Assembly: GCA_030770535.1 (NCBI GenBank)
Contig: JASVEC010000021.1
Span: 444,001-508,000, forward strand
Direction: 5' to 3'
DNA length: 64,000 nt
From: Batkoa obscura
Taxonomy: Eukaryota; Entomophthoromycota; Entomophthoromycetes; Entomophthorales; Batkoaceae
The notes beneath the pieces were generated by a model. That model was not told where the DNA came from, did not search any database, and saw nothing but the letters and a program-made list of their open reading frames with translations. Position 1 is the stretch's first letter. The number at the start of each line of letters is the position of its first letter. Made by a program: the position numbers and the translations under genes. Below, piece after piece: positions 45,088 through 57,895 of this stretch.

Positions 45088-48000
45088 TTAACGGAAATAT
45101 TGGTCCAATGATTCCCCATGAAATCTTTCCATTGTAAGTATCAAATCTCTTGTAGCATTAACAATTAAGTCATCATCATCTTCCATCACCTCAGCCAAAT
45201 AAGGAATTGTTTCTGGTAAGAAAGGTAAGAAAGCTTCACCTTGTCTTACATAAAACGCTCTTAATATTTTCAATGCCATACATTTAACATTAATATTCTT
45301 AGATCGAGTTTTTAATAAAATAGCCGAATTTAAACTCTTCCAACTGGTTTGTCCAGAAACAGCTTGACATAACCAATCAAAACATGGAATTAAACATTCT
45401 TCAGAGAGTGTTAAACAGGTGACTTTATCCATTTGATTAACTAATTTAGGTAAGATTTTATTAAATGTATCCATGGTCCAAATACCTAATTTAAAAAATA
45501 ATTAATAAAATGTATTTAAAAAAATAATAACTAAGTTTACCTTCCGTATCAAATTGTAAAGAAAGTGTAATTGATTTTAACAAATATTTCCATAATAAAT
45601 TATTCTCTTCTATAACTTCAAATGTATCTAAAGTATCAATTGCATGATCCATTGTATAAATAAAATAAGGTGCAAAGATATGCTTTAAATTAGATAATAA
45701 TAAAGAGATTAAATGATAGAATGTAATTAATCTCGAATTTCCATGAGAAGTGTTACTTAATTCAATACATGCCCATTCTCCTAATTTTAAAAAGATAGGT
45801 TTAAACATATCATCTCTTAATTTCATAACTAATAATAAAAAGCCTTGTAATATAATTTCTTCAATTTTTAAAATATTCTAAAAATTTAAAAAATTAATAT
45901 TCTATTAATTAATTTCTATTAATAAATAAATTTTACCTCTTCTCCTATACTTTTATAACTATCTCTAAAATCAAAACATTCTAAGTAAAATTTAAATAAT
46001 AATATATAACACTTTTCCACTTCATCAGCAGATAAATTTAACATCACTTTGGATACAATTTCAAAAAGAGCTGTAGTACATTCTACACCCTTTTCAATCA
46101 TAACTGTATATAATTTAAAGATTACTGGAAGTAATACTCTTGCTTCAATTTCTCTATTCAACAATATTAATAATGAAGATACTTTATCTTTTAATATTAA
46201 TTCTTCCATGTGATCTAATTGAACTTTAAATTCAATTAAAAGAGTAAGTATTGTTTCTAAATATGGGGCCATAAATTTAGCCAATTTAACAAATAAAGCA
46301 TCTAATAATAAAAATTGAGCCATCCAAATAGTGGAGTTATCGAAATCAGTAGAAATTGAAATGGATACTTTCATTTGTTTCATTAATATTGGCATAATAA
46401 TAGGAATATGTTCAATTATGATGCTATCTAATTCTTGACTATAAAAAAAGATTAATAAATAATAAAATAAACAAATGACAATAATTTACCAAATATAAGA
46501 TAAAACTACACAAGAAGAAGCAAATATATTTAAATCTTCAGAATTGAGACCATCTTTGCTCAATAATAAAGGAAGAATATTCTTTGAAAAGAATTTACTT
46601 TCGGTAATATTATGATGTTTGGAAAAACACATAATATATTGACCTAAACAATTAAAAGCAGTCTGTTTATTTAATTGAATTTCTTGTTCCATTTGAATCA
46701 AATCAACCAAAATGGGTACTAATTCAAGGAAATTTTTAACTTCATTAAGTGCCAATTGAGTGTGAATCTTTTCCAATTTACTTTCTAATAATTGCATAGA
46801 TCGGAATCGAATAGTAGAACTTGAATGCATTAACAATTTCTTCAAAAATAAAGTCAAACAAGGATAAGATAATAAATTAATTGTGTCATTTAATATATCA
46901 TATTCAAATGCTACTAAAGATTTAAAAAATTTCTTAATTGTTAAATTAACATTTTCTCGAGCTGAATAATCAACTAAATAAGCTCTTAAATCATCTACGA
47001 TTAATAATAAACTTTCTGCTACATTAATATAATTTTCATCCAATTGTTTGGCTTCTTTGCTTTTGGCTTCAATTTCTAACAACATATACAAAAAGGATTT
47101 ACTATTTAAATTTAATTTGATAAAATTCATTATTGAAAATTTATAATGTCTTAATTGTTTATCCGTTGCTTCTTGAATTGGAAATAAATTTCTGACATTG
47201 GAATAATCCTTATTCTCTACTTTTTCATTGGGTAAATCTAATAAACTCTTTAATAATTGGGCCATAACACTTACTTGGATTGTTGGATTAAATTGAGTAC
47301 TAATTTCTAAACAAAATTCTTTGAATTTGTTTGCTTCTTCTTTATGTCCATGACAATATTTAATAGAATAAATCTCTAATATAGTAGCTAATACTACATA
47401 TAAAAATTCAGAACCCATAATATTAATTAATGTAGTAAATAAATTGACCCTTCGATGTTGAGGAATATGTAATAAAGCATTAACAAATACTTTAATAATT
47501 GGCTTTGAATTATATATTAATTCAAAATTAGAATCTTCTTCATCCATAGCTGACTGTCGATAACTATTTAATAAAGGTGGTATAATTTTTTCTAATGTTT
47601 GCTGAATTATAAAGAAAGAATAATTGTCATCTTTTTGCAACACATTGGCTCCCATAAAAGTAAAGATTGGCATGACATGTAATAATACAATTTCTGGATG
47701 AACTGTAGCAATAGCTGACACTAATAATAATGCTTGATGATGTACTTGTGGGGAGGAAGATAATCTTAATAATTGAACAACTAAATCAATACGTGTTGAA
47801 TTTTCATTAATTTTAATTGTTGATTGTTGATTATTATTAAAAATTGTTGTTAATATAGATAATAATAGTTGATAAATATAATTAATTGAGGTATGAATTA
47901 AATCGGATGGCAATTCAATTAACAAAGATAATAACGAAAATAAATTAGGAATTAATTTAATTAATTGATGAGTTTCTAATTGATCATCTAATACTTCTAA

Positions 48001-51000
48001 TAAAGTAGTCATTTGCATAAATGGTCGAGTTAATAAATTATTATTATTATTAATTAAATCTCCTTCAATTTCACTTAGTTTGATTTTCTTATTATTATTA
48101 TTTCCGTTAATTGTGATTTGAGATTTAATCTCATTTAATGTATCTACTACTGATTCATATGTTATTGGTAATTTTAATAACACTTTTTTAGCTAATGAAG
48201 CTAAATGATTATCTTCATAACAATTAACTACCATTAATGATCTTAATAATTTAGATTGACTATTAACACTTAAATTAGTAAATAATTGAGGTGTTATTTT
48301 ATTTAACACTAATTCACATATTGATTGATTATTTTCATTTAAGTTAATTAATCCTAAAGAATATGTCATCATATTAATATATCGATCTTTATTATTATCT
48401 AATACTTTTAATGATCCAGGTGTAAATAAGTTTAATAATTGTTGTAATAACTCCCATTGTGTTAAGTTAATTTTTTCAATTTCAGATAATTGTTTTAATA
48501 AATTGGAAATTAATACAGATAATGATTTTAATTTTGATTTACATTCAATATCTTCAATTAACTGCAATAGCAATATTTGTGGTATTTCTTGTTCAAATTG
48601 TTGAATTATTGATAATATAAATTCCATAAATACATTATGTAAATTATTTGGTTCACGTGAATGTCCATTAAGCCCATGTTTAATTGCAAAATTACTCTTT
48701 GGTATATTGATATTTAATGTTCTCTTAATGATTTGTTTAATTCCTATTTTAGAACGAATAATATCTTTTTTGTTTAATAATAGTTGAATAATTAAAAAAT
48801 GAAATAATTGTAATGTTAAATATTTAATACTTTTATCTTGAATTGGATAAAATTCTTTTTTACCAAAAATGGGTACTGATTTTTTGAGTTTTTCATTTGA
48901 ATAAGATTGTAATAAGTTATTAATGGAATCTAAACAAATTACTGCTGCTTGTCGAATTAATTCATTATTATTATTTAATGATATTAAAATAAATGGTAAT
49001 AATAATTGATAATCTATTATCGATTTACTTTGTTGAATTGTATAAGATAACAAAATTAATGCACGTGATTTGATTAAATAATTAATATCCTGAATTAATA
49101 AAATATAACAAATAAATTTAATTAATTGATCTTTAATTAAATAATTAGCAATTAATTTACTTAATGTCAATTTAAACATATTTAATGATTTTAAACATAT
49201 TAATGAAAAACAAGTAGTGATAATAATTGCTAATTTACTTTGTTTACTATTTTCTTCTTGTTTTAAACTTAACCATTGAATTTCTATTTTGTCTTGATTT
49301 ACTTTCATTAATGTATTAATACAATAAGAAATTGTAATTAAATAAGAATTATTATCATTATTAACTGAATGGTAATTAATAACATTAGTAATACATTCTT
49401 CTAAATTTAATAAACTAGTTTCTTGAATGTTAAAATTAATTATTGTTATGAATTTCTCAATACATTTAGATAAATCAATTGATATTTGTTTCACTTGTTT
49501 TACTGTTAATTGATCATAAATACTTTGAAATCCTAACACACCAATAATTAAAAGTATTTGTTTAGTTACAACATTAGTATGAGTATTAGCTAATTGAATA
49601 CTTTGATTAATATATTCAATTGGATTTGTTGATTTTTGAATATTTTTAACTGTTTGCTGGATATAATTTATATTATAATTAATAAAATCCGTTTGTTGAT
49701 TGTTCAAATTGATATTGTTTTGTATTAAAAATGGAGATAATTGCATTAAATTTTTGTTTAATTTGGAATTAATTAACTGAAGAATTTGTTGATTATTGCC
49801 ATCATAAATCAAACCTTCAATTAAATAAGGTAAACATAATAATAAATTATCTTTCATAAATTCCATTGTTAATATTAATTCATAACCAATCAATTTAAAT
49901 TGATTAGGTAATACTTTAATGTTATCCCATAATTTATGGGCTCCAATTTCTTTCACTAATTTTGGATTTTGTTTTAATAAATCTAATGTTACTTGTACTA
50001 ATTCCATATTATCATCTTTTAAATTTTCTATTAATCCTGGATAAAATGAAGCATAAATTGATGGCTCTTGAGTTTTTAAACATAAATTCAATTTGTTAAT
50101 TGCAGCTATACGATATTGTCTATTAGAATGAATTAAACTTAATTCTAAGGAAGAATTAGTTTCTTTTAATGGTAAAGAAGTAGAATGCTGGAACTGTAAA
50201 ATAAAAAAATTCAATGCTAAGTTATATTCTTTAGATTCTGATCCATGTTGTTGTACTAATAGTTCTAATTTTTTACCTATAATTTGTTGTACAACTGAAC
50301 TGTTCTTTTTGTTTATTAATTGAAATATTTCTCCAATGAATTTATTATTATTTTGTTGTTTTAACATTAATTGATCAAATAAATGTATTGATACTTTAGT
50401 TACCATATTACCACCAACTTCATTAATCATGTTTATTAATTTGTTAATTAATTGATTGTATAATTCATATTTCTCAGATTGTTCAATAACTAAATTAATT
50501 AATTGAATAATTAAATACTCATAAATTGTTTCAATATCAAATTCCTTAGCAATGGGTAATAATATTTTATCGAAATTGTTTTGCTGTACAATCCAATCAA
50601 ACAATAAGTCATGACGATTCTTAATATCAAAACAATTCTTTTGAGAAGAAGCCAATTTAACCAAAGAAGTGACTTTAAAATGAATATCAAATTCATTCTT
50701 TAATAATAAATCAATGAATTTAAATGTCATATCTTTAGTAAAAGAAACCTTTGAAGCCGTATGTAAAAACAAAATTAAACTCGTTAATCGAAAATCTTTA
50801 CATTGATGTTGAATTCCATTTAACAAATTTGGTAATAATAAATTCAATGTTTTCTCTTCAATAGAAGAACATTGTTGTAAATAACCCAACATAAATCCAG
50901 TATAAAAGGAAAAGAAAGATGAATAATTAGGCGTACTTTTGGCAAAAGTAGTTGCACTTTGAATCATAAAATTTAAAATTTGACTATCTTTAAGGGTTAT

Positions 51001-51564
51001 CTTAATAAATTGTTCTCTATTAAATGTCACTTTCGATTTTCTAATTCCAATCAATGGACTCCAATAAGTATCATGTTCGATATTTAAAATACTTAACATT
51101 TTTAAAAAAGAGGGGGTATCATGATAAGGCAAAATACAACGTAACACTGCATCTACATTAAACTCGTTAACTCGGAATCTACGAATTAACCATTCTAACA
51201 CCTTCCCAGTATGAGAAATTAAAAAATAAGGGCTAATCAAAGTTAAAAACAATTCAATAGTATTATCCAATTTAGTATTATCTGCTTTGGTCAATAATAC
51301 TCTATCGACTTCCTTAATTTTACTTGAAAACAAGCTCTGTTCGAATGCTTTTAATTTAGGTTCTAATCCTAATAAACTATTAAACCCTTCAACACCGATA
51401 TCAAAGATAGAATTGACATCTAACTCAGCAGCTTCTCGAGAACTAAAAATAAAAGAATCTTTATATTTACTTACTCGACTACTACGTACACGTTCTGTAT
51501 TCGGGTCCCGGATACTACTAAGTTGCTTTTGTAAGATGCTTTGATTTACTCGCTTTTGTGCCAT
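45088..51564 (-). CDS. UTP10: U3 snoRNP/SSU processome protein UTP10 (HEATR1)
   Basis: Exons 51564-46490 (one 5-kb exon), 46438-45937, 45877-45541 and 45485-45088 give 2103 aa (human HEATR1 2144, yeast Utp10 1769). It is a HEAT-repeat solenoid of the tUTP subcomplex, needed for rRNA transcription and 18S processing in the nucleolus. I start at MAQKRVNQSILQKQL, which resembles the family N-terminus; an in-frame Met 26 codons upstream is less likely. Near the N-terminus are SREAAELDVNSIFDIGVEGF and LEWLIRRFRVNEFNVDAVL, family hallmarks. Near the C-terminus come FKPIFLKLGEWA, the U3-associated HEAT segment, and VKCMALKILRAFYVRQGEAF with LPETIPYLAEVMEDDD, the BP28CT-type end. Long Asn/Ile/Leu-rich stretches in the middle reflect the base composition. 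Confidence 0.95.
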
Positions 51565-52640
51565 TTTTAAGTGTCTATGTGTTTTTTCTATATAAAAAAT
51601 GGCGATTTTTGATATTTGTGAATTTTTGGGATTTCTAAGCATAAAGAATTTCCTATGGATTGGAAAATAGGATCAATTAAATAGTTATGGGAAGTTTAAA
51701 TTTGGAGATGAGTAGAGAAACATAATAATTCAATTGGTATGAATTAACTAGTACATATTGTTTTGAACTTATTAAAAACTCAATATAGTTTTATTTCTTC
51801 TAGTTTTATATTGAATAGATTTCCTATTTTAGCTTTATTAAAATAGCTAAATATAATCCATAATTAAAGCTCCGTTTTTAAGTATGAGTTTAAATAGGTA
51901 TATTTATGCTGGGTTTTTTATGGGGTCTCAAAAGCTAAATAAAAATATTTACTTATAGATTGAAAAAGCAGAAGACTGCTTAAACTATGAATAAACTATT
52001 GCTCCTATTAAAATTTTATTAACAATTTAGATAAATTTGTCTTGTTCTTGTATTGTTTACTCATTTAAAAGCATATTACTACTAGGTTATATTGTTAACT
52101 AACATTTATGTTCACTAATTACGCTTAAAATTTTGACAAGGTATCTAAGCTAAAAGATATACAAATGCTTCAAACCTTACTACTCCTATTAAACAGTAAG
52201 TTAACTAATAATAAATTATTATATTATCTTAACTATAATATATGAATGTTTTATTTTTGATGGTTTAAAAACTACTTTATTAAGTATTGATATCATACTG
52301 GATATAATTTCATACTAATAAATAAGTAATTTTGTAAAATATTACTTTACTAATTTAATTTAATTTAATTTAGATAATTTTACAATTAAACTTAAATATA
52401 TTTATAAACTAATATACAGTTAAATTAAGCTTTTTCATTTAAGTTTGCTATAAAAAACTTTATTTCTGTATTTTAACATTTATATTAGTAGTTATAATAA
52501 AACATGATAACTGATATTATTTTATATATATAGCATATCAATGCAAAATATTTAAAAAAGTTTTAATATAATAATTTTATTCTCTAAAATTATTATATTA
52601 ATAAAGCTTAATAGCTTTATATAAAGATCTATTTTTTATT

Positions 52641-52723
52641 TGAAGATTCTACTGATACCCTTCTCATTTAAACAGCACCAAAAAATAAAAAAAGCAGTGA
52701 AGCTAAAAAAAACACCCCCATAT
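52641..52723 (-). mobile_element. Foldback MITE, copy 7 (left end lost)
   Basis: GAAGATTCTACTGATACCCT, TCATTTAAACAGCACC and AAAAAGCAGTGAAGC lead into the terminus ACACCCCCATATATTA. The left terminal repeat is absent; core identity is reduced. Confidence 0.55.
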
Positions 52724-54219
52724 ATTATTTTTTATATTTTAAGTTTAGATTAATTATAAAAACTAAGGTTTATTAACATAGCTAATTAATTAAGCTGTTT
52801 CAGCTTTTAAGTTTAATTTTTAAATATGTTATTTTATTTATGAAATTCAAACTAAGTTATAAAATTATTTAATATAATAAAGCTTGTTTTCTATTATGCT
52901 TATTTAAGTTTTTATAAAAACTAAAATAAAATATGAGAGTTAATACTTAGTAATTGAAGTTGAAAGCAATTCTTGCTTAATTAACTGGCTATAAGTTAGA
53001 AAAACTTTAGTTTATATAATTAAAATTGATATATGATAAGCTATAAGCTATAAACTATAGAAAATAGATGAAATAAAAAATATTGTTATGAAATTTATAT
53101 AGTAATATAAAACTTAATAACTTTATTAAAAAATATAATATCAAAAAACTTACCCCCATATATTAAAAAATCTTTTTTATATTTCAATTAGGTGGTTATA
53201 TAAAAATATATAACAATCATTATTTTTTACTACAATTGTCTAATATAAATATTAAAATTTTTTGTAGCAAATTTAAAAACTTAAAATTGATTGTAAATTC
53301 AGAAACATGATAATTTTTCTACTAAAAATTTAATAGGAAAATCATTCAAAGCTAATTAAATTTATTATATAGCTTATAACTAAATTAATTATGATTCCAA
53401 TTAGTTTAAACAATTTAAATAGTTATTATATCATAATCAATTATAAACCTGGAAAAACAATGTTTTATAGCTTTATTTATAACTATAGTTGTGAAATATC
53501 CCTTTATCAGCTCTATGATTGATTATAATATATCAATCACTTAAGTTGTGCTCTCGAATAGAGACATAATCAACTCCAATCTTATTTTGATTTGCTGCAA
53601 GAATTTCTAATTTCATTCCAAAAAGTATTACTTTTTTGCTTTGATACCCATACTTGTCGGAGTATAAAACGGACTTTAGAATATAGTAACTTGGAGCCTC
53701 TTAACTAAATTATTTCCTAATACTATACCTTTAATAAAGCCACTAAATCTTTTTGGTAATACCTTGCGTAGGTTTTACAGTAATATTGTCTATTCTATTT
53801 GTTTTACATAATCCATAGTATATTACGTGCTATTCTCCATAATTCAAGTTTATATTAGTTACATAAACTAAGACTTTTCAACGTACAACTAGTTAACCAA
53901 ATAAAGGTTGCTTTTAACTCGGACCACTGATTACCAGATTTCAGATTCTTGTAAATAAACAGTTTTACTTTATTATAATCTATCACTTTTAAAAAAAAGT
54001 TCTATAAACTACTTTAAATTTATACTATTATTTTAAAAAAAACGTTATATTAAATAATCATAGATATTAATTTTTAATCAAATTAAATATTAAAAAAACT
54101 GTCTTATTTAATAGTATTTGAAAATAAAAAAGTGATAAAGTTAAAAAGATCTTCACATTATTAATTATAAAAGAAAATGCTTATTTTAAATGTAAATAAA
54201 ATAATATAAAATAATATAA

Positions 54220-54324
54220 AATGGGGATGTATTTTTGTGTTTAAGAATTTCATTAATAGCTTTTCCACTCAAATAGCGCTTAAAAGATGGAAAAAGTAAT
54301 GAAGTTAGAAGAAACACTCCCAAA
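54220..54324 (-). mobile_element. Foldback MITE, copy 8 (inverted)
   Basis: It starts AAATGGGGATGTATTTTTG, contains CTTTTCCACTCAAATAGCGC and AAAGATGGAAAAAGTAATGA, and ends ACACTCCCAAAT. Nearly full length with slightly eroded termini. It lies ~120 bp from copy 9 in the opposite orientation. Confidence 0.75.
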
Positions 54325-54446
54325 TAAGCATTGTTTTTTATTCATTTTTATATTTTTTAAGATTTATTAAGCAAAAATATTATTATAAAACTTATTTAAA
54401 TTTGAAAATGTTCTTTTTAAGTATATAATTACTAATTTAGTTAAAT

Positions 54447-54550
54447 ATATGGGGATGTTTTTTTTGGTTTCATTACTTTCCGCTTTTTAAGTACTATTTG
54501 AGTGGAAAGATTGTTGGTAAAATTTTTAAATAAAAAATACATCCCCATAT
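54447..54550 (+). mobile_element. Foldback MITE, copy 9 (full length)
   Basis: It starts ATATGGGGATGTTTTTTTTG and ends ATACATCCCCATAT, with perfect 11-12 bp terminal inverted repeats. The internal GTGGAAAGATTGTTGGTAAA segment matches the family. This is the cleanest copy and the best query for finding relatives. Confidence 0.85.
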
Positions 54551-54769
54551 AAATATTATTCAACGGTTTTATTTGTATTTAAGATAATTTCAGAAAATTC
54601 TATTATCTTAGTTTTTTCCTATATTTATTTGATTTTTACTTCTTCTTTTTAACTTTTAAACCTATTGTATTATGTTTAATACTCAGTTACTCAGTTTTTT
54701 TCAATAACTATTATATTAGTTATAATAGTTTTTTAGTAATTTGTTTTTAGATTTTGACCAAATTTTAAT

Positions 54770-54867
54770 ATATAGAGATGTATCTTTTTATAATTTTACT
54801 AACAATCTCTCTGCTCAAATAGCACTTAAATACAAAAAATGATAAAATCAAAGAAAACATTACCATA
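54770..54867 (-). mobile_element. Foldback MITE, copy 10 (inverted)
   Basis: ATATAGAGATGTATCTTTTT, AATTTTACTAACAATCTCTC, TCAAATAGCACTTAAA and CAAAGAAAACATTACCATAT: all family segments in order, with several substitutions in both termini. Confidence 0.7.
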
Positions 54868-55574
54868 TATTAGTTTTATTTTTCTAATATTAAATACTTT
54901 CTAAAATTTACTAAGTAACTTATTATATTTTTCCTTTTTTTTTTAGTTTGATGGAGTTTTTTAAAAAGCTGGAATCAAGTTACTAAAATTTTTATTTATT
55001 AATTTGTTAACTATAACAGGTTTAACAACAAAATAAATATTTAATTTTTTGATTTTATTTTCAATTAAATTGTGTAAATATAATTTGATTACTTCATTTT
55101 AAAAAACTTTTTTATTATTTTCATTGTCTTTTTAAATTTCACTCAGTTTAACAATGTTTATTTTACTATTATTTTTATTTAAATAGCTTTTTTGTTAAAT
55201 CAATAGTTTATTTATTAGCTTTTCTTTTGTAAAATTATTTTCTTTTATTTTCTTTTTATAATAAAATATTATATTGTTGAATTTTAGTTCATTAATTTTA
55301 AGAACTAATTTCTTTTACAATCTTAAATGTGATATTGCTCAAATTTAACAATAGTATAAATTTGATAATAGTATAATTTAATAATAATTTATTTTTATTA
55401 AAACATTTGAATTGACTAAATCTTAATTGAGCAATTTTGAAAATTTACTCTCAAATTAAGTTACACATTTAAAAATAACAAAAAGACAAGTCCAGATGCT
55501 TAAACTAAAATTTACGCAATCCATATAAAAAATTGAACTTTAAATTAAAGAATCTATTTTTGAAAATAAAAATT

Positions 55575-56204
55575 ATGGTGGTAAAATACAATTACTCTAA
55601 TAATTATTATAAATCCAAATTACTAAATGTACTCAGTTACCATTAGGATTATTACATTCAGCAGAAGGCCATCCAGCGGTAAGTGAGAGGAATTACTTGA
55701 GTATGATTGAAATTAATGAAATTTTGAATAATAGATGGTGGAACTAAAAAATGGAGAAACATTTAATGGACATTTAATAAATTGTGATAGTTTTATGAAT
55801 TTAACATTAAGAGAAGTGATACAAACATCAGCGGTAAGAAACCAATTGCTTTATTTTTTAACTGTTTTATTTTTGACAGTTTTATTGAATGAAGATTTAT
55901 AAATGGTATTTTAGGACGGTTCAAGGTTTTGGCGATTACCGGAATGTTTCCTTAAAGGTTATAATATCAAAACTATTAGAGTACCAGATAATGTAAGTAA
56001 ATTTTCTTATTAAAACACTTTTTTTTTAGAAATGATTATAAAAGCATAGAAACAAAATATATTGAGATATTAATTAAATGTATTTGAATTGTATAGGTTT
56101 TAGAAGCAGCTCGAGCTAATATGAATAAAAAGAAACTAAACAGGGATCGCACTCAAACCCGAGGTGGTGGTAACCAAAGAGGAGGTAGAGGTAGAGGAAA
56201 TTAA
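55575..56204 (+). CDS. LSM4: Sm-like protein LSm4
   Basis: Exons 55575-55580, 55637-55678, 55735-55833, 55915-55992 and 56097-56204 give 110 aa. LSm4 is part of the LSm2-8 ring that binds U6 snRNA 3' ends and of LSm1-7 in mRNA decay. Sm1 and Sm2 signatures match the human order: [70 protein letters not shown]. The tail is rich in RGG ([18 protein letters not shown]), as in other LSm4 proteins. The first coding exon is only ATGGTG (or just ATG if the donor at 55578 is used), because LPLGLL is preceded directly by an acceptor and no other Met is in frame. It is convergent with SF3B4, another splicing factor. Confidence 0.92.
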
Positions 56205-56653
56205 ACCATGTTTTTTTTTTATCGATTTGAAGCCAAATAAAGTTTATTTTTTCTTTGTGTAATAAGGGTTTGTTTTTGAAAATGAATGCATCGGAGAGTT
56301 TGGCTATTATTGTTATTATTATTGGGGAGTGAAGATGCTCTAAGATAAACTATTGAAAGTTGATTCAATCCAATTGGATGTTTAAAATCAATCTATTTTA
56401 AAAACTAATAGTTAATTGAAAATGAAACAAAGCAACAAATTGAATTATACATAATGGAATATTTTGTAAAATATCTAACGTTATTATAAATCTATTGAAG
56501 ATATCTATTAAACTATTCAAAACAATAAAATAATTATTATAAACAACAAGCCTATTTTATTTCATTTTAAAACAAATTAATGAAACCATTTTTCTACATT
56601 GATTTGATCCTTTTCATTCACTTAAAAAACTATCCTATTACTATCTTCCATTT
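56205..56653. other. Convergent intergenic spacer, no gene seen
   Basis: About 450 bp between the LSM4 and SF3B4 stops. AT-rich with a TTATTATTG run; nothing else recognisable. Confidence 0.5.
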
Positions 56654-57764
56654 TTAATAATACCCAGCTGGTGGAGGTGGAGGTGGGTGATTATAATAAT
56701 CATTTTGAGGTGGTGGCATATAACCTATTCAAACTAGTAAAAAAAGAAATATTTAATGAATAAAACACCTACCATTCGAAGGAGGAGGAGGAGGGGCATA
56801 ACCACCTTGATGATTCTGGGGAGGGAAATTTGGAGGTACATTACCAGTTGGCATAATCCCCGCTCTCATTCTCATTTCCGCTGTTAATCTACCCGACATA
56901 ACTTCTGGGTTATTTTTCCTTGCTTGAGCAGCGAGTAAACGTTCTATTGAAATTAATTAAATAAAATTCTAAATAACAAAAGTAAAAAGCTTGAAATTAC
57001 CTGCTGCAGATCCATGTCTTTCTCCTTTACCATCTTTTTTTAATGCATAAACAACAGTTACTGCTTTATTTGCTAAATACTGTCCATTCATAGCATCAAT
57101 AGCGGCATCCGAAGAATCAAAATTATCATAACTAACAAAGGCAAAACCTTTGGAGGAACCACTTTCGAGGTCTCTACCTACCTTTTATTAGAATTAGATT
57201 AGTTTAATTTTTCAAAAATGGGAATGAAACCATTTACTTTAGGTGGCAATACCAAGGTACCAAAAGCCGAAAAAGTATCATATAATATTTTTTCATCCAC
57301 AGAAGGATCTAAATTACCAACAAATAAATTCGCCCCCACTTCTAAACTCTTTTTATCTGCGGTGGCCTATTAGGAAATAATTGAGTTAATTAGTTTTATT
57401 AAATTCTATTTTTTTAATCGAATTGAAATTTTACCTTATTGACCCTAATTGGTTTACCAAAAAGTTTAATTAAATTCATAATTTTTATACAATAATCAGC
57501 ATCTTCTTCTGTTGTAAATTCACAGAAACCATACCCTTGATGGGCTTGCGTCACTCGATCTTTGGGTAAATGCACATTAACTGAAAATTATTAGTTAGTA
57601 TTAGTAAATCAAATGGTTTTTTTAAATAAATCGAGCATTGAAAACTACTTACCAACTGGTCCAACTTGTAACATTAATTCCCATATTAATGCTTCTGTAC
57701 ATCTTTCATCTAAATTCCCTACATAAACAGTAGCTTCTTGATTACGATCTAATACAATGGACAT
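56654..57764 (-). CDS. SF3B4: Splicing factor SF3b subunit 4 (SF3B4/Hsh49)
   Basis: Exons 57764-57653, 57580-57435, 57366-57238, 57181-57001, 56943-56773 and 56724-56654 give 269 aa. SF3B4 is the SF3b protein of U2 snRNP that contacts pre-mRNA near the branch site. Two RRMs are visible: residues ~11-86 ([40 protein letters not shown]) and ~100-175 ([40 protein letters not shown]). They are linked by [20 protein letters not shown], very like the conserved inter-RRM linker. The C-terminal third is Pro/Gly-rich ([23 protein letters not shown]), shorter than in animals. It shares a 131-bp divergent promoter region with the M3 peptidase gene at 57896. Confidence 0.95.
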
Positions 57765-57895
57765 AATGGAAATACTGTATTAAATAAATTTAGTTTATTA
57801 CTTAAATTAACAATCTGTTACTCAAATCTTGAGCCAATTAAATGAACTCTTATTTTCGAAGATAAAAGTAGAATTTTCTATTTTTTTAAAATAAA
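57765..57895. promoter_or_regulatory. Compact divergent promoter (SF3B4 / M3 peptidase A)
   Basis: Only 131 bp separate two divergent start codons, so both promoters and both 5' UTRs must fit here or overlap. It is AT-rich with a T-run followed by AAAATAAA just before the peptidase ATG. No specific factor site is claimed. Confidence 0.45.

Larger units (their letters stand above)
51565..55574. other. 4 kb gene desert rich in MITEs
   Basis: The spacer between the UTP10 and LSM4 5' ends. It holds four MITE copies (52641-52723, 54220-54324, 54447-54550, 54770-54867) and perhaps a terminal fragment (ACTTACCCCCATATATTA near 53149-53164). Bases ~53540-53930 are less AT-rich than the rest and read on the minus strand as short protein-like runs with many stops; family not recognised. 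No gene is called. Confidence 0.5.

Noticed and set aside
53141-53164. Another MITE copy ending TACCCCCATATATTA
   Set aside because: Only ~20 bp of terminal similarity with no core; mentioned under the desert but not called as an element.
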